Source: Pseudomonadota bacterium
GTDB taxonomy: Bacteria > Pseudomonadota > Gammaproteobacteria > Steroidobacterales > Steroidobacteraceae
Length of the DNA: 64,000 nucleotides
Assembly (NCBI GenBank): GCA_021843755.1
Contig: JAKBWB010000071.1
Span: forward strand, 62,001-126,000
Direction: 5' to 3'
Shown: positions 8,534 through 19,797 of the stretch, piece by piece
Layout: each line of letters begins with the position of its first letter
How positions within the stretch are numbered: position 1 is the stretch's first letter
Program-made: the position numbers and the translations under genes
The notes under the pieces: model-generated
Seen by the model: only the letters and a program-made list of their open reading frames with translations
Told to the model about the DNA's origin: nothing
Databases searched by the model: none

Positions 8534-9697
8534 TTACCTCCGATCCATTGCGGGTTCGTGACCCAACTGTTGCCGGTCGGGCCGCAAGCGCAGCCGCAGG
8601 TCCGCCCCGATCGGGCGGGCCTCCATCATGACAAACCCCGGCGCATCCTGCAGCCGGGTCAATTCAGGCAGCTCGGCCAGCGGCCGGGCCTGCGGGCCGA
8701 GCAGTTTCGGCGCCACGTACAGGATGAGTTCATCGACGAGCCACTGCGCCAGCAGCGCCCCGGCCAGCCGCGGACCGGCCTCGACCCACAATTCATTGAC
8801 TTCGCGCGCGCCGAGCAGGTCGAGCGTCTCCGGCAACGATACCCGGCCGCACAGATCGGCCTGCAGCGTAACCACTGTCGCATGCCGTGACAGGCTCGCG
8901 AGCCGCAGCGCATGCGCCGTCTCGAGCCCCGGCGGGGGCGGCACGCCCACCAGCATCACCTCGCCCGGCACCGCAAACAACCGGGCCTCGACGGGCATGC
9001 GCAAGCGGGAATCCAGGACGACGCGCAACAGCGGGGGCCGCGGTCCGTTGCGCGGCTCACTCAACCGCACATCGAGGCGCGGATCGTCCGCCAGTACGGT
9101 ACCGACACCGGTGAGGATCGCCGAACTGCGCGCACGCCAGCGTTGGACGTCTTCGCGCGCCGCCGCTGCCGTTATCCAGCGGCTCTCTCCGTTGGCGAGC
9201 GCCGTGCGGCCATCGAGACTCATGGCGATCTTGACTCGGACCCACGGGCGCCCGGTGCGCATGCGCTTGAAGAATCCCTCGTTCAGCGCCTCGGCCTCGG
9301 GCGCCAACAAACCCGACTCCACCTGCACCCCCCGCTCACGCAGTTGCCGCGCGCCGAGACCATTGACCCTCGGATTGGGATCGGCGACGGCGAATACGAC
9401 GCGTGCCACGCGCGCCTGCAGCAGAGCATCGACGCACGGTGGGGTGCGCCCGTGATGCGCGCACGGCTCCAGGGTCACGTAGGCCGTCGCCCCCGCGGCA
9501 GCTGCGCCCGCGGCGCGCAAGGCCATGACCTCCGCATGCGCCTCACCGGCCCGCGCGTGCCAACCCTCACCCACGATGCGCCCGTCGCGGGCAATCACGC
9601 AACCGACCCTCGGGTTCGGCTGCGCGGTCTCGAGCCCGTGCGCGGCCAGCTCGAGCGCCCGGGCCATCGCCTCACGATCAAAGGCCGAGAACGTCAT
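8534..9697 (-). CDS. ribD: Bifunctional pyrimidine deaminase/reductase RibD
   Basis: A 387-residue RibD that carries out the deamination and reduction steps of riboflavin synthesis. The N-terminal CMP/dCMP-type deaminase (1-145) holds zinc with His54-Ala-Glu56, Cys79 (LEPCAHHG) and Cys88 (RTPPC). The C-terminal reductase domain (about 150-365) has the SLDGRTA and ITAAAAREDVQRWRA segments that bind NADPH and substrate. Length is normal. The ATG at 9697 lies 9 bases after the nrdR stop. Confidence 0.97.
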   Translation of the reverse strand: MTFSAFDREAMARALELAAHGLETAQPNPRVGCVIARDGRIVGEGWHARAGEAHAEVMALRAAGAAAAGATAYVTLEPCAHHGRTPPCVDALLQARVARVVFAVADPNPRVNGLGARQLRERGVQVESGLLAPEAEALNEGFFKRMRTGRPWVRVKIAMSLDGRTALANGESRWITAAAAREDVQRWRARSSAILTGVGTVLADDPRLDVRLSEPRNGPRPPLLRVVLDSRLRMPVEARLFAVPGEVMLVGVPPPPGLETAHALRLASLSRHATVVTLQADLCGRVSLPETLDLLGAREVNELWVEAGPRLAGALLAQWLVDELILYVAPKLLGPQARPLAELPELTRLQDAPGFVMMEARPIGADLRLRLRPDRQQLGHEPAMDRR

Positions 9698-9706
9698 GGC
9701 AGGATC

Positions 9707-10282
9707 TCAGTGCTGTCCCTTGCCGCCCCCGCCCTCGGGCGGCGGCGGTTCCGCGGGCAGCAGCGACAGTTGCTGCCGCTGCGCCGCCGGCGCGGCCCCG
9801 CCTTTGCGCCGCCGCGGAGCATGCGGCACGCGCGCAGCGCGCAACTTGCTGATTTCCTCGTGAAAGGCCTCGATGTCCTCGAAGTGCCGGTACACCGAGG
9901 CGAAGCGCACGTAGGCGACCTCGTCCAACTGGCGTAATTCCTCCATGACCAGCTCGCCGAGCGCGCCGGAACCGATCTCCCGCTCGCCCAGCGTGCGCAC
10001 CCGGTGCGCGATGCGGCTGACGGCGGTGTCGATCGCCTCGCGCGCCACGGGGCGCTTCTCCAGCGCCTTTTCCATCCCCGAGCGCAGCTTCGCCGCATCG
10101 AACGCTTCGCGCCGCCGGTCACTCTTGATGACGCTCGGCATCACCAGCTCGGGAGCCTCGAAGGTCGTGAACCGCTCGCCGCAGGCCAGGCATTCGCGCC
10201 GGCGGCGAATCTGCTCGCCCTCGCCGGCGAGCCGCGAGTCGGTGACCTTGGTTTCGACGTGACCGCAGAACGGACAGTGCAT
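9707..10282 (-). CDS. nrdR: Transcriptional repressor NrdR, with C-terminal extension
   Basis: A 191-residue NrdR, which represses ribonucleotide reductase genes through an ATP/dATP-sensing cone. The N-terminal zinc ribbon has Cys3, Cys6, Cys31 and Cys34 ([15 protein letters not shown]). The ATP-cone follows (about 45-140), with [16 protein letters not shown] and the conserved [14 protein letters not shown]. NrdR proteins are usually about 150 residues; here a Pro/Arg/Gln-rich tail of about 35 residues is added, without recognisable motifs. It lies between glyA and ribD, as in many Proteobacteria. Confidence 0.96.
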   Translation of the reverse strand: MHCPFCGHVETKVTDSRLAGEGEQIRRRRECLACGERFTTFEAPELVMPSVIKSDRRREAFDAAKLRSGMEKALEKRPVAREAIDTAVSRIAHRVRTLGEREIGSGALGELVMEELRQLDEVAYVRFASVYRHFEDIEAFHEEISKLRAARVPHAPRRRKGGAAPAAQRQQLSLLPAEPPPPEGGGGKGQH

Positions 10283-10312
10283 GGCCTGTGACGTTCCGCG
10301 ATCCGCAGCCGC

Positions 10313-11572
10313 TCAACCCTTGCCGTAGACCGGGAAGCGCGCGCACAGCTGCAGCGCCCGGCCGCGCGCGCGCTCGATCACCGCCGGCTCACCCCCGGCA
10401 TCGAGCACATCGGCGATCCAATCGGCCACCTGCTCGACCTCGGCCTCCGTGAAGCCGCGGGTCGTGGCCGCCGGCGTGCCGATGCGCAAGCCGCTGCTGA
10501 TGGCCGGCGGCCGCGGATCGTTGGGCACCGCGTTCTTGTTGACCGTAATGTTGGCTTTCCCGAGGGCGGCGTCGGCATCCTTGCCCGTGATCTCGCGGCC
10601 GATGAGACTGAGCAGGAACAGGTGATTGTCGGTGCCGCCGGAGACGATGGTGTAGCCCCGGCCGGCCAAGCGGGCCGCCATGGCCCGCGCGTTGGCGAGC
10701 ACCTGCCGCTGATACTGCACGAACTGCGGCTGCAGCGCCTCGAGCAACGCCACCGCCTTGGCCGCGATCACGTGCATCAGCGGTCCGCCCTGGGTGCCGG
10801 GAAAGACCAGGGAGTTGAGCTTCTTGTGAATTTCCTCGTTGGCGCGCGCCAGGATCAGCCCGCCCCGCGGTCCGCGCAGCGTCTTGTGCGTGGTGGTGGT
10901 GACCACGTCGGCGTGCGGCAGCGGATTGGGATACAGCCCGGCGGCGACCAGCCCCGCCACGTGCGCCATATCCACCACCAGGTAGGCGCCGACACTGCGG
11001 GCGATCTCGGCGAAACGCGCCCAGTCGACGACGCGCGAGTATGCCGAGAAGCCGGCGATGATCATCTTCGGGCGATGCTCCCCGGCCAGCCGCGCAACCT
11101 GCTCATAGTCGATTTCGCCCGTATCGGGGCGGATCCCGTATTGCGCCGCGCGAAAGAATTTGCCGGAAAAATTGACGCGCGCGCCATGGGTGAGATGCCC
11201 GCCATGGTCGAGGCTCATGCCGAGGATGGCATCCCCGGGCTGCAGCAGCGCGAAATACGCCGCCGCATTCGCCTGCGAGCCCGAATGCGGCTGCACGTTC
11301 GCGTACGCGGCGCCGAAGAGTTGCTTGGCCCGCTCGATGGCCAGTCGCTCGGCGACATCGACGTACTCGCACCCGCCGTAATAGCGCCGGCCCGGATAGC
11401 CCTCCGCATACTTGTTGGTCAGTACCGACCCCTGCGCCTCGAGCACGCACGGACTGGCGTAGTTCTCCGAGGCGATGAGTTCGATGTGCTCCTCCTGCCG
11501 GCGGCGCTCGCCATCGATGGCGCGGGCCAGCTCCGGATCGAAACGATGGATGTCCTGGGATGTATCGAACAT
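10313..11572 (-). CDS. glyA: Serine hydroxymethyltransferase GlyA
   Basis: A 419-residue PLP enzyme that interconverts serine and glycine and charges tetrahydrofolate with a one-carbon unit. The PLP lysine is Lys230 in [14 protein letters not shown]. Other family blocks are [23 protein letters not shown] and HSGSQAN. I used the ATG at 11572 (MFDTSQ), which matches the usual start; the frame continues upstream for 76 codons but that part is low-complexity and unlike the family. It is the first gene of the minus-strand block, 30 bases before nrdR. Confidence 0.97.
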   Translation of the reverse strand: MFDTSQDIHRFDPELARAIDGERRRQEEHIELIASENYASPCVLEAQGSVLTNKYAEGYPGRRYYGGCEYVDVAERLAIERAKQLFGAAYANVQPHSGSQANAAAYFALLQPGDAILGMSLDHGGHLTHGARVNFSGKFFRAAQYGIRPDTGEIDYEQVARLAGEHRPKMIIAGFSAYSRVVDWARFAEIARSVGAYLVVDMAHVAGLVAAGLYPNPLPHADVVTTTTHKTLRGPRGGLILARANEEIHKKLNSLVFPGTQGGPLMHVIAAKAVALLEALQPQFVQYQRQVLANARAMAARLAGRGYTIVSGGTDNHLFLLSLIGREITGKDADAALGKANITVNKNAVPNDPRPPAISSGLRIGTPAATTRGFTEAEVEQVADWIADVLDAGGEPAVIERARGRALQLCARFPVYGKG

Positions 11573-11848
11573 GGGAATCCTCGGGTCATGCGCGCGAGCA
11601 GCAATTGTACCGAAGGGGGCGCCGCGGGGCAGGTTCGCGCGCGGGCCGGCCTTGATCCGGCCGGGCGGCCCCATATAGCCCAACGGGCGTCCACTCGATG
11701 ATAATGGGCAGGTGGCCGCCCGCACCGCCCCCGGGCAGCACGCGCCCGCCTGTTGATGGGCAGCTGGGCGGCACCGCGCTCGAAGCGCGATCCATCGCAT
11801 ATTTCTCCGCGGCTCGGACCGCGGTCACATCGGCTGTTCGACGGGATT

Positions 11849-13522
<1,674 letters not shown>

Positions 13523-13729
13523 GGTCATACGCGCGCCCGTGCCTGAGCCGCGCCTGCAACCGGCGCCACCGCAACACCGGCGGCGCACGCGGGCCGCGCA
13601 CCGCGCCGATCGGGCCGGCCGCGGCCGCCTCGCCAGGCCGCGCGCCGCGCCGGGGAACGCCTCATGTGCGCGCACCGGGCCCGCTCGAGCCCCCGAGGCC
13701 GCCCGCACCGCCCGGCGGCCCAAATGGGT

Positions 13730-13735
13730 TATAAT
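13730..13735 (+). promoter_or_regulatory. Candidate sigma-70 -10 box before the DUF4145 gene
   Basis: A perfect TATAAT stands out in very GC-rich DNA, 48 bases before the ATG at 13784. No good -35 hexamer is seen 16-18 bases upstream, so recognition might rely on an activator. The rest of the 261-base gap after ettA shows nothing else I can name. Confidence 0.45.
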
Positions 13736-13783
13736 GGCTCATCGGCAGCGGCTACCACACAAACAGTTGCCCCAGCGCCCGCC

Positions 13784-14494
13784 ATGCCTCACATCGATAC
13801 TGAAAGCCGGCTGATTCACGACCAGGGCAAGAGCCTGGTGCTCACCTGCCCGCACTGTCAGGTCGTTACGCACGTCACGGCCACCGCCGTGCCGCGCTTT
13901 CAGGAGCTGCAGACCTACCGGCCCGCGCAGATCGGCATGGTTTTCCGCTGCGATGCGTGCCTGGCGCCGATCTTCCTGCGCTTCACGGCCCGCGCCTACG
14001 CCCCGAGCCGGGTGGAGGTCGCGCCGCAGTTTCTGGAAGTGGAGCGGGCGCGCGAGCGGTTCGATTTCACCCATCTGCCGGAGGAGATCGAAATGCTCTT
14101 CAAAGAGGCGCTGGCGTGCTACAGCTGCGGCGCCTACAACGCGTTCGCCTCCATGTGCCGGCGCACGGCGCATGCGCTGTTCGCCGATCGCGGCGAGGCC
14201 GGCAAGCTCAAGCTGTTCGACCTGCTCAACGAGGTCCGGGAGATCGCCGCGCTCGCCCCGGAGACCTTCGCCAAGATCCGCAGCATCCTCTTCGGCGGCG
14301 CCGCGGACCCGCGCCCGGGCACGCCGGTGCTCGAAAGCCACGAGGCCGGCGTATTGCTCGAGGTGATGAAGGATCTGCTCTACCAGACGTACGTGCGCAA
14401 GGGGCGGCTCGAGCAGGCGCTGCTGGTGCGCCGCTTCTTCTTCGAAGAGGCGCACAACCCACCGCGCGTATCCACGGTGCCGAGCGCCGGCTGA
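13784..14494 (+). CDS. DUF4145 domain protein with N-terminal zinc ribbon
   Basis: A 236-residue cytoplasmic protein of unknown function. Two CxxC pairs (Cys22/25 and Cys56/59) form a likely zinc ribbon. A helical DUF4145-type core follows (about 95-220), recognised by LPEEIEMLFKEALACYSCGAYNAF and a following RRTAHALF helix; I quote these only as landmarks. DUF4145 proteins are often linked to nucleic-acid or restriction contexts, but no such genes are nearby. The gene stands alone behind its own TATAAT box and is followed 35 bases later by a tPilZ gene. The ATG at 13784 is preferred because the upstream frame is low-complexity. Confidence 0.8.
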   Translation: MPHIDTESRLIHDQGKSLVLTCPHCQVVTHVTATAVPRFQELQTYRPAQIGMVFRCDACLAPIFLRFTARAYAPSRVEVAPQFLEVERARERFDFTHLPEEIEMLFKEALACYSCGAYNAFASMCRRTAHALFADRGEAGKLKLFDLLNEVREIAALAPETFAKIRSILFGGAADPRPGTPVLESHEAGVLLEVMKDLLYQTYVRKGRLEQALLVRRFFFEEAHNPPRVSTVPSAG

Positions 14495-14529
14495 ACGACC
14501 CGCGCTCGTCGCGCCGGCCGGAGCGGATT

Positions 14530-15096
14530 ATGTTAGATCCAGACGACACCGTCGTCCTGTACGAAGAACTGGCTTTCCAGGACGTCATGCCGGTGCACTG
14601 GGATTGCCTGCCGCCCGAACCGGCGGCCGCCGTCGGCCTCGCCGAGCGCAATCTTCAGGTGATGCAGGCCTGGGACGCGCTGGAGGATCACGCCGTGCTC
14701 GAGAAGGGCGACGAGAATGCGCCCTTGGCGGCCGAGATCCAGCGCCTGGACCGCAAGATGACCCTGCTGCTCGCGCTCGTCGGCCAGCTGTTGGCGTTGA
14801 ACCGGCCGCGGCCGGCGCCGGTGCCGCTGCGCTTCAATGCCCGCGGCGCGCTGTGGCGGCCGCTCGGCGCAGCGCCGCAAGCCGGCGCGCACGGCGTCCT
14901 CGAGATCTATCTGCACGAGTGCATCGCGCAACCGCTGCGCCTCGGCGGGCGCATCACCGCCGTAGCGGCAACTGGCGAGGTCAAGGTCCGCTTCGATCCG
15001 CTCGATGACGCGCTCTGCGCCGTCATCACCAAGATCACCTTCCGCCGCCACCGCCGTCAGATCGCCGGACGACATGCGCCGAGCCGCGTCTCCTGA
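14530..15096 (+). CDS. Atypical PilZ (tPilZ-like) protein, possible c-di-GMP effector
   Basis: A 188-residue protein resembling the tetrameric PilZ family known from Xanthomonas (XC_6012 type). Features are an N-terminal strand region (VVLYEELAFQDVMPVHW), a central helix rich in heptad-like Leu/Ala (about residues 45-95) suited to coiled-coil oligomerisation, and a C-terminal beta region with GVLEIYLHECIAQPLRLGG and VKVRFDPLDDAL. The canonical PilZ RxxxR motif is not obvious, so nucleotide binding is uncertain. GGAG lies ahead of the ATG at 14530. It converges on fliK with 18 bases between stops, next to the flagellar cluster, which fits a role in motility control. Confidence 0.65.
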   Translation: MLDPDDTVVLYEELAFQDVMPVHWDCLPPEPAAAVGLAERNLQVMQAWDALEDHAVLEKGDENAPLAAEIQRLDRKMTLLLALVGQLLALNRPRPAPVPLRFNARGALWRPLGAAPQAGAHGVLEIYLHECIAQPLRLGGRITAVAATGEVKVRFDPLDDALCAVITKITFRRHRRQIAGRHAPSRVS

Positions 15097-15114
15097 ACGC
15101 TGCGCGAGCCGCGC

Positions 15115-16344
15115 TCAGGCGTAGGTGTCGATCAGACCGACACCGGGCAGCGCCGGCGCCGCGCTCCCATCGCCGTGCATGCCGCTCGCCTCGCCACCGG
15201 CCGCCCCGCCCGGGCCGGCCCGCGCCTGACGCGGCGCATCGTGCGAGACGCCCGAGTCGGTCAGGGACAATCCCTGATTGGCGAACAAGTTGCGCAGCTC
15301 CGGCAGCGCGCGCGCGAGCGCCTGGCGGGTCTCGGGCTGGGTCGCGCCGAACCAGACGCTCGCCTGTCCATGTTGCACGGAGATGCTCACCTGCAACGGC
15401 CCGAGATTCCGCGGCGACAGTTGCAGCGAAGCGGATTGAACACCCTGTTGGGTCATCCAGGTCAGCCGCGCCGCGAGCTGCTCGGTCCACGCACCGGATC
15501 CCACCGGCGCCGCGAGCGCCGGGCCGCCGGCCGAGGTGGACGGATTGCTGGCCGAGGCTTGGGTGCTCGCCACAAGCTGCGCGGCGGTCAGCGGTCCCGC
15601 GCCGCCGGGCTGGCCGACGCTCGCGGCGGCGGGGTGTCCGGCAGCCGCCGCGCCCGGCATCGACTCCGCCAGAACCGTGTGTACCGCCGCCGTAGCGGCC
15701 GCCGTCACCGCGCCCGTGGACTGCCCGGCTTGCGCCACGACCACCGGGCCAGCCGGCTTGCCCCCCGGGTTCGGCGCACTCGCCCGCGCCGCGACCGGCG
15801 GTGGCGTCGGACCCGCCCGATCCATCAGGGCCATGGCCACCGCGACCGGATCGGTCTTCTCGCCATGGCCGGCTTCCCGGGCGAGCGCCTTGGCCGACTT
15901 TCCCGCCGTGGGGCTCGCGCGGCCGGCCGCCGGCCGCTCGGGCGTCGACAGCGACAACGCCAACGTGTGCGAAAAGTCGGCACCCGGCGGCGCGGACTCC
16001 CCGGGCTGCGCGCTCTTGCCGGCCGCGTCCCGGCCCATCGTGCCCGTGCGGGCCGCATTCGCGCCGCCACCGGCGGTCGGGCCGCGCGGGGTTTCCCCGG
16101 GTCGCGCGGGCGCCCCGGAAGGCCGCCGCCCCTTGGCCGCCGTGGCACCGGAGGCCTCGGCGCCGGCGGGCGGCGTCGTGCGGCTCGAGCCGGCCTCGCG
16201 GTTGACCGGTCCGCTCCCGGGGCCGCCGGCGCCGCCCGTGGGCGATTCGCCCGCGACCGCGCCCCCGAGCGCTGCGGAGGGCGCCGGCGAGACACCCGGC
16301 ACGGATGAGGACACACTCACGCTTCGGAAAGGTTCAGTTGACAC
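15115..16344 (-). CDS. fliK: Flagellar hook-length control protein FliK
   Basis: A 409-residue FliK, the secreted ruler that switches the export gate from hook to filament substrates. Residues 1-270 are long, disordered and rich in Ala, Gly, Pro and Ser, as usual. The conserved C-terminal hook-control domain follows (about 285-380), with LQLSPRNLGPLQVSISVQHG and RQALARALPELRNLFANQGL as landmarks. The start is a GTG at 16344 that overlaps the end of fliJ by 11 bases and follows GGGAG. It is the last gene of the fliEFGHIJK arm. Confidence 0.9.
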   Translation of the reverse strand: MSTEPFRSVSVSSSVPGVSPAPSAALGGAVAGESPTGGAGGPGSGPVNREAGSSRTTPPAGAEASGATAAKGRRPSGAPARPGETPRGPTAGGGANAARTGTMGRDAAGKSAQPGESAPPGADFSHTLALSLSTPERPAAGRASPTAGKSAKALAREAGHGEKTDPVAVAMALMDRAGPTPPPVAARASAPNPGGKPAGPVVVAQAGQSTGAVTAAATAAVHTVLAESMPGAAAAGHPAAASVGQPGGAGPLTAAQLVASTQASASNPSTSAGGPALAAPVGSGAWTEQLAARLTWMTQQGVQSASLQLSPRNLGPLQVSISVQHGQASVWFGATQPETRQALARALPELRNLFANQGLSLTDSGVSHDAPRQARAGPGGAAGGEASGMHGDGSAAPALPGVGLIDTYA

Positions 16345-16789
16345 GAATGGATCTCCCGCGGCGCCACTGCTGTTGTGAACGTTCGTCCGTCTCGCGCTGC
16401 TCGCGCCGCTCCTCGGCGCCGCGCTCCTCGGCACGCCAATGCTCGGCCAGGGTGTCGATCTGAGCGGCGCGCCGGGCGGCGCCGCGCCAACTTTCCAGCT
16501 CGCTGGTACGCAGCAGCTCCGCCTGACCGAGCAGCTGACTCTGATGCTGCAGCGCCTCATCGAGCCGGCTCAAGAAAACCCGGTACTCGCGCGCCCCGGC
16601 GCCGTCGAGACCGGCCTGCGCCCGGCGCTGGAAGTCCTGCAGGTACGTGGCGCGATACGTCTCGAGCTCATGGAGACGGGCGCGGGTCTCGCGCACGCGC
16701 TGCTCGCACAGCGCGAGCGCCTGGGCCTTGCGCCGCTCGAGATCGCCGACCACGCGTTGAACCAGCGCGATACGTTGGGTTTTTTTCAT
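16334..16789 (-). CDS. fliJ: Flagellar export chaperone FliJ
   Basis: A 151-residue, almost wholly helical, charged protein with coiled-coil character ([23 protein letters not shown] as a landmark). This fits FliJ, the stalk-like factor that links the FliI ATPase ring to the FlhA gate. Sequence conservation of FliJ is low, so position between fliI and fliK carries much of the evidence. It overlaps fliI by four bases (ATGA). Confidence 0.88.
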   Translation of the reverse strand: MKKTQRIALVQRVVGDLERRKAQALALCEQRVRETRARLHELETYRATYLQDFQRRAQAGLDGAGAREYRVFLSRLDEALQHQSQLLGQAELLRTSELESWRGAARRAAQIDTLAEHWRAEERGAEERREQRETDERSQQQWRRGRSIRVN

Positions 16790-18147
16790 GGCTTGCCTTC
16801 CGCGAGCAGACCGTCGAGCGCGGCGAGGCTCGATGCGAGATCGACGCGCTCGCGCATGTCCTGCTGGAGAAACTGCTGCACGCCCGGCCAGAGCCGGATC
16901 GCCTGATCGACCCGCGGGTCGCTGCCGCGCTGGTACGCCCCGATCGCCACCAGATCGCGGTGCTGCTGATAGGTCGAGAGAATCTGGCGGAACTGGCGCG
17001 CCGCGGCAAAATGTCCCGGCAAGACGATCTCGTTCATGGCGCGGCTGACGGACGCCTCGATGTCGATGGCCGGATAATGGCCGCTTTCGGCGATCCGCCG
17101 GGACAACACGATATGCCCGTCGAGAATGGCGCGGGCCGCATCGGCGATCGGATCGTTCTGGTCGTCACCCTCGGCGAGCACGGTGTAGAAGGCGGTGATC
17201 GAGCCTGCCCCCTCGGCGCCGTTGCCGGCGCGCTCCACCAATTGCGGCAACCGCGCGAACACCGAGGGCGGATAGCCCTTGGTGGCGGGCGCCTCGCCGA
17301 TCGCCAGCGCGATCTCGCGCTGCGCCTGCGCGAAGCGGGTCAGGGAATCCATGAGCAACAGCACACTCGCGCCCCGATCGCGGAAATACTCGGCGATCGC
17401 CGTGGCGAGCCAGGCCCCGCGCAGTCGCATCAGCGGCGGGGCGTCGGCGGGCGCCGCCACCACCACCGCCCGCGTGCGATCCTCGGGACCGAGGATACGC
17501 TCGACGAATTCCTTGACCTCACGGCCGCGCTCGCCGATCAGACCGACCACGATGACCTGCGCGCTGGTGAAGCGCGCCATCATGCCGAGCAGCACGCTCT
17601 TGCCGACGCCGCTGCCGGCGAACAATCCGACACGTTGCCCGCGGCCGATCGTCAGCACGGCGTTGATTGCCCGGATACCGACATCGAGCGGCTCGCTGAT
17701 CGGCTGGCGCGAGAGTGGATTGATCGGGCGCCCGGCCAGGCGGACGGTCTCGGCGCAGGCAATCGGCCCGAGTCCATCGAGCGGCTGGCCGGCGCCATCG
17801 ACGATGCGTCCGAGCAGCTCCGGCCCGACGTGCGCCGTGCCGGCGCGCTGCCGCGGAATGACTCGTGCATTCGGACCGAGTCCGTGCGCGTCTCCGGCCG
17901 GCATCAAATACAGACGATCACCCGAGAAACCGACCACTTCGGACTCGATGCGCGCACCGTCCCCGGTGACCACGTCACAGTAGTCCCCGACCGCGGCCTG
18001 GCAACCTGCCGCCTCTAGCGTCAGGCCCACCATGCGGGTGAGCGCGCCCTCGAGCGGCGGCGGCGCCGTGCGCTCGACCGCCAAGCGGCTGCGGCGCAGA
18101 CCGGCGCGCCAGAGCGCCGCGCGGTTGGCTTGCAGCGGTTCGTTCAC
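16786..18147 (-). CDS. fliI: Flagellum-specific export ATPase FliI
   Basis: A 453-residue F1-beta-like ATPase that powers type III export. Walker A is [11 protein letters not shown] at about 174-184, preceded by the family stretch [20 protein letters not shown]. Walker B and the [13 protein letters not shown] and GGYPPS-like ([12 protein letters not shown]) segments are present. The GTG start at 18147 overlaps the fliH stop as GTGA. The upstream frame extension lies inside fliH and is rejected. Confidence 0.97.
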   Translation of the reverse strand: MNEPLQANRAALWRAGLRRSRLAVERTAPPPLEGALTRMVGLTLEAAGCQAAVGDYCDVVTGDGARIESEVVGFSGDRLYLMPAGDAHGLGPNARVIPRQRAGTAHVGPELLGRIVDGAGQPLDGLGPIACAETVRLAGRPINPLSRQPISEPLDVGIRAINAVLTIGRGQRVGLFAGSGVGKSVLLGMMARFTSAQVIVVGLIGERGREVKEFVERILGPEDRTRAVVVAAPADAPPLMRLRGAWLATAIAEYFRDRGASVLLLMDSLTRFAQAQREIALAIGEAPATKGYPPSVFARLPQLVERAGNGAEGAGSITAFYTVLAEGDDQNDPIADAARAILDGHIVLSRRIAESGHYPAIDIEASVSRAMNEIVLPGHFAAARQFRQILSTYQQHRDLVAIGAYQRGSDPRVDQAIRLWPGVQQFLQQDMRERVDLASSLAALDGLLAEGKP

Positions 18148-18788
18148 GGTGAATTGCGCGCATCGGCGCGCAGATCGCCGAGCGCACCGGCGGTTATGGC
18201 CGCGACCCGGCTTTCGAACAACGCATCGACGCGCGAGAACTCGCTCTGCACGAGGCAGCCTCCACGCGCGAGCGTCGCATCCTCCACGATCGCCCAATGA
18301 CGCTCGCCCGCGGCCGGTTCGAGATGCTCGCGCACCGCCGCCGCATCCTCCGGGTGCAGCAAGACGCGCACTTCGCGCGCGGCGGCCGGCAGCTGTGTGA
18401 GCGATTCGCGCACGATGGCGATGACTTGGGCCGGCTCATGATGCAGCTCGCGCCGCGCCAGCTGCTTGCCCACCGCCAGCGCCAGGCGAACCAGTTCGGC
18501 CTCGACCTCCGCGTCGATCTGGGCGAGAGGACCGGCAAGCGCGCCGAGCACCGCGTCGAGCCGCCGCGCACGCTCCTCGAGCGCCGCGAGGCGCGCCTGG
18601 ACGGCGCTCTCCCCGCGGGCGAGACCGGCCTCATAGCCGCGCGTCTCGGCCTGTTGCAACGCCTTGTGCAGCTCGCTCATCTGAGGGCGCGGCGCCCCCC
18701 CGAGGCCAACCACCGGCCCGCTCACCTGGGGCAGCTGCCAGCGCTCGATGCGCGCGGCGCCGGCACGCTGGGCGGACGACTCAGACAT
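18144..18788 (-). CDS. fliH: Flagellar assembly protein FliH
   Basis: A 214-residue FliH, the stator-like regulator that holds FliI inactive and delivers it to the C-ring. An N-terminal disordered part leads to [24 protein letters not shown], the Gly/Ala-rich helix typical of FliH, quoted as a landmark. The C-terminal V-ATPase-E-like domain contains [18 protein letters not shown]. It overlaps fliG by eight bases and fliI by four. Confidence 0.93.
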   Translation of the reverse strand: MSESSAQRAGAARIERWQLPQVSGPVVGLGGAPRPQMSELHKALQQAETRGYEAGLARGESAVQARLAALEERARRLDAVLGALAGPLAQIDAEVEAELVRLALAVGKQLARRELHHEPAQVIAIVRESLTQLPAAAREVRVLLHPEDAAAVREHLEPAAGERHWAIVEDATLARGGCLVQSEFSRVDALFESRVAAITAGALGDLRADARNSP

Positions 18789-19797
18789 ACTGCTCGCCCT
18801 TGCCGCCGATCGCGATTGCGCCGCTCTCGGCGAGCTTGCGGGCCACTTTCAGGATTTCCTTCTGCGCCGCTTCGACTTCCGAGAGACGCACCGGCCCCTT
18901 GGCCTCCAAGTCGTCCTTGAGCATCTCGGCGGCGCGCTGCGACATGTTCTTGAAAATCTTCTCCTTCAGCGCCTCGTCCGTGCCCTTCAGCGCCAACAGC
19001 AGCTGATCGCTGGCGATCTGCCGCAGCAATTCCTGCATGCTCCGGTCGTCGAGGTCGATCAGGTTGTCGAACACGAAAACCAGCTCCTCGATGCGGGCCG
19101 CGAGCGCCTCATCGCTCTTGGCAACCTGCTCCATCAGCAAGCTCTCCTGGCTGGGCTCGAGGAAATTGATGATGTTGGCCACGGCTTTGGCGCCGCCGAG
19201 CACCGAAGTCTTGCCGGTGGACTTGCCGGCGAACTGCTTCTCGATGATGTCGTCGAGCTCCGAGAGCGCGTTCGGCTGTACCCCGTCGAGCAACGCGATG
19301 CGCGTGACCACTTCCGGGCGGACCGCCTCCGGCAGCAGGGTCAGCACTTCGGCCGCCTGGTCCGCTTCGAGATAGGCGAGCACGATGGCGATGATCTGCG
19401 GATGCTCCTGGCGGACCAGTTCGGCCACCGCCCGCGAATCCATCCACTTCAGCGCCTCCAGGCCCTTGCTGCTGCGGCCGATGTTGATCCGGTCGATGAT
19501 GCTCTCGGCCTTGCCCGCGCCGAGCGCATCGACCAGGACCTTGCGCAGAAACTCATCCGCCCCCACGCCGACCGAAGTCTGCGTCTCGACATTCGAGCTG
19601 AACTCCGCAATCACGCCCTGCACTTCTTCGAGCGAGACATTGCTCAGGTTCGCCATGGCCGCCCCGACGCGCTGCACCTCCTTGGCCCCCATGTGCTTGA
19701 GCACCTGCGCCGCTTCGTGCTCTCCGAGCGTGAGCAGCAGGATCGCGGCCCGCTCGGTGCCACTGCGGCTCGAGCCTCTTGTGCCGCGCTCACTCAT
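18781..19797 (-). CDS. fliG: Flagellar motor switch protein FliG
   Basis: A 338-residue FliG, the rotor protein that receives torque from the stator. The N-terminal FliF-binding domain starts at about residue 10 (AAILLLTLGE), the middle ARM domain holds the EHPQ motif (VRQEHPQIIAIVLAYL), and the C-terminal domain carries the charged torque helix (DDRSMQELLRQI). Length matches the family. It overlaps both fliF and fliH by eight bases. Confidence 0.97.
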   Translation of the reverse strand: MSERGTRGSSRSGTERAAILLLTLGEHEAAQVLKHMGAKEVQRVGAAMANLSNVSLEEVQGVIAEFSSNVETQTSVGVGADEFLRKVLVDALGAGKAESIIDRINIGRSSKGLEALKWMDSRAVAELVRQEHPQIIAIVLAYLEADQAAEVLTLLPEAVRPEVVTRIALLDGVQPNALSELDDIIEKQFAGKSTGKTSVLGGAKAVANIINFLEPSQESLLMEQVAKSDEALAARIEELVFVFDNLIDLDDRSMQELLRQIASDQLLLALKGTDEALKEKIFKNMSQRAAEMLKDDLEAKGPVRLSEVEAAQKEILKVARKLAESGAIAIGGKGEQYV

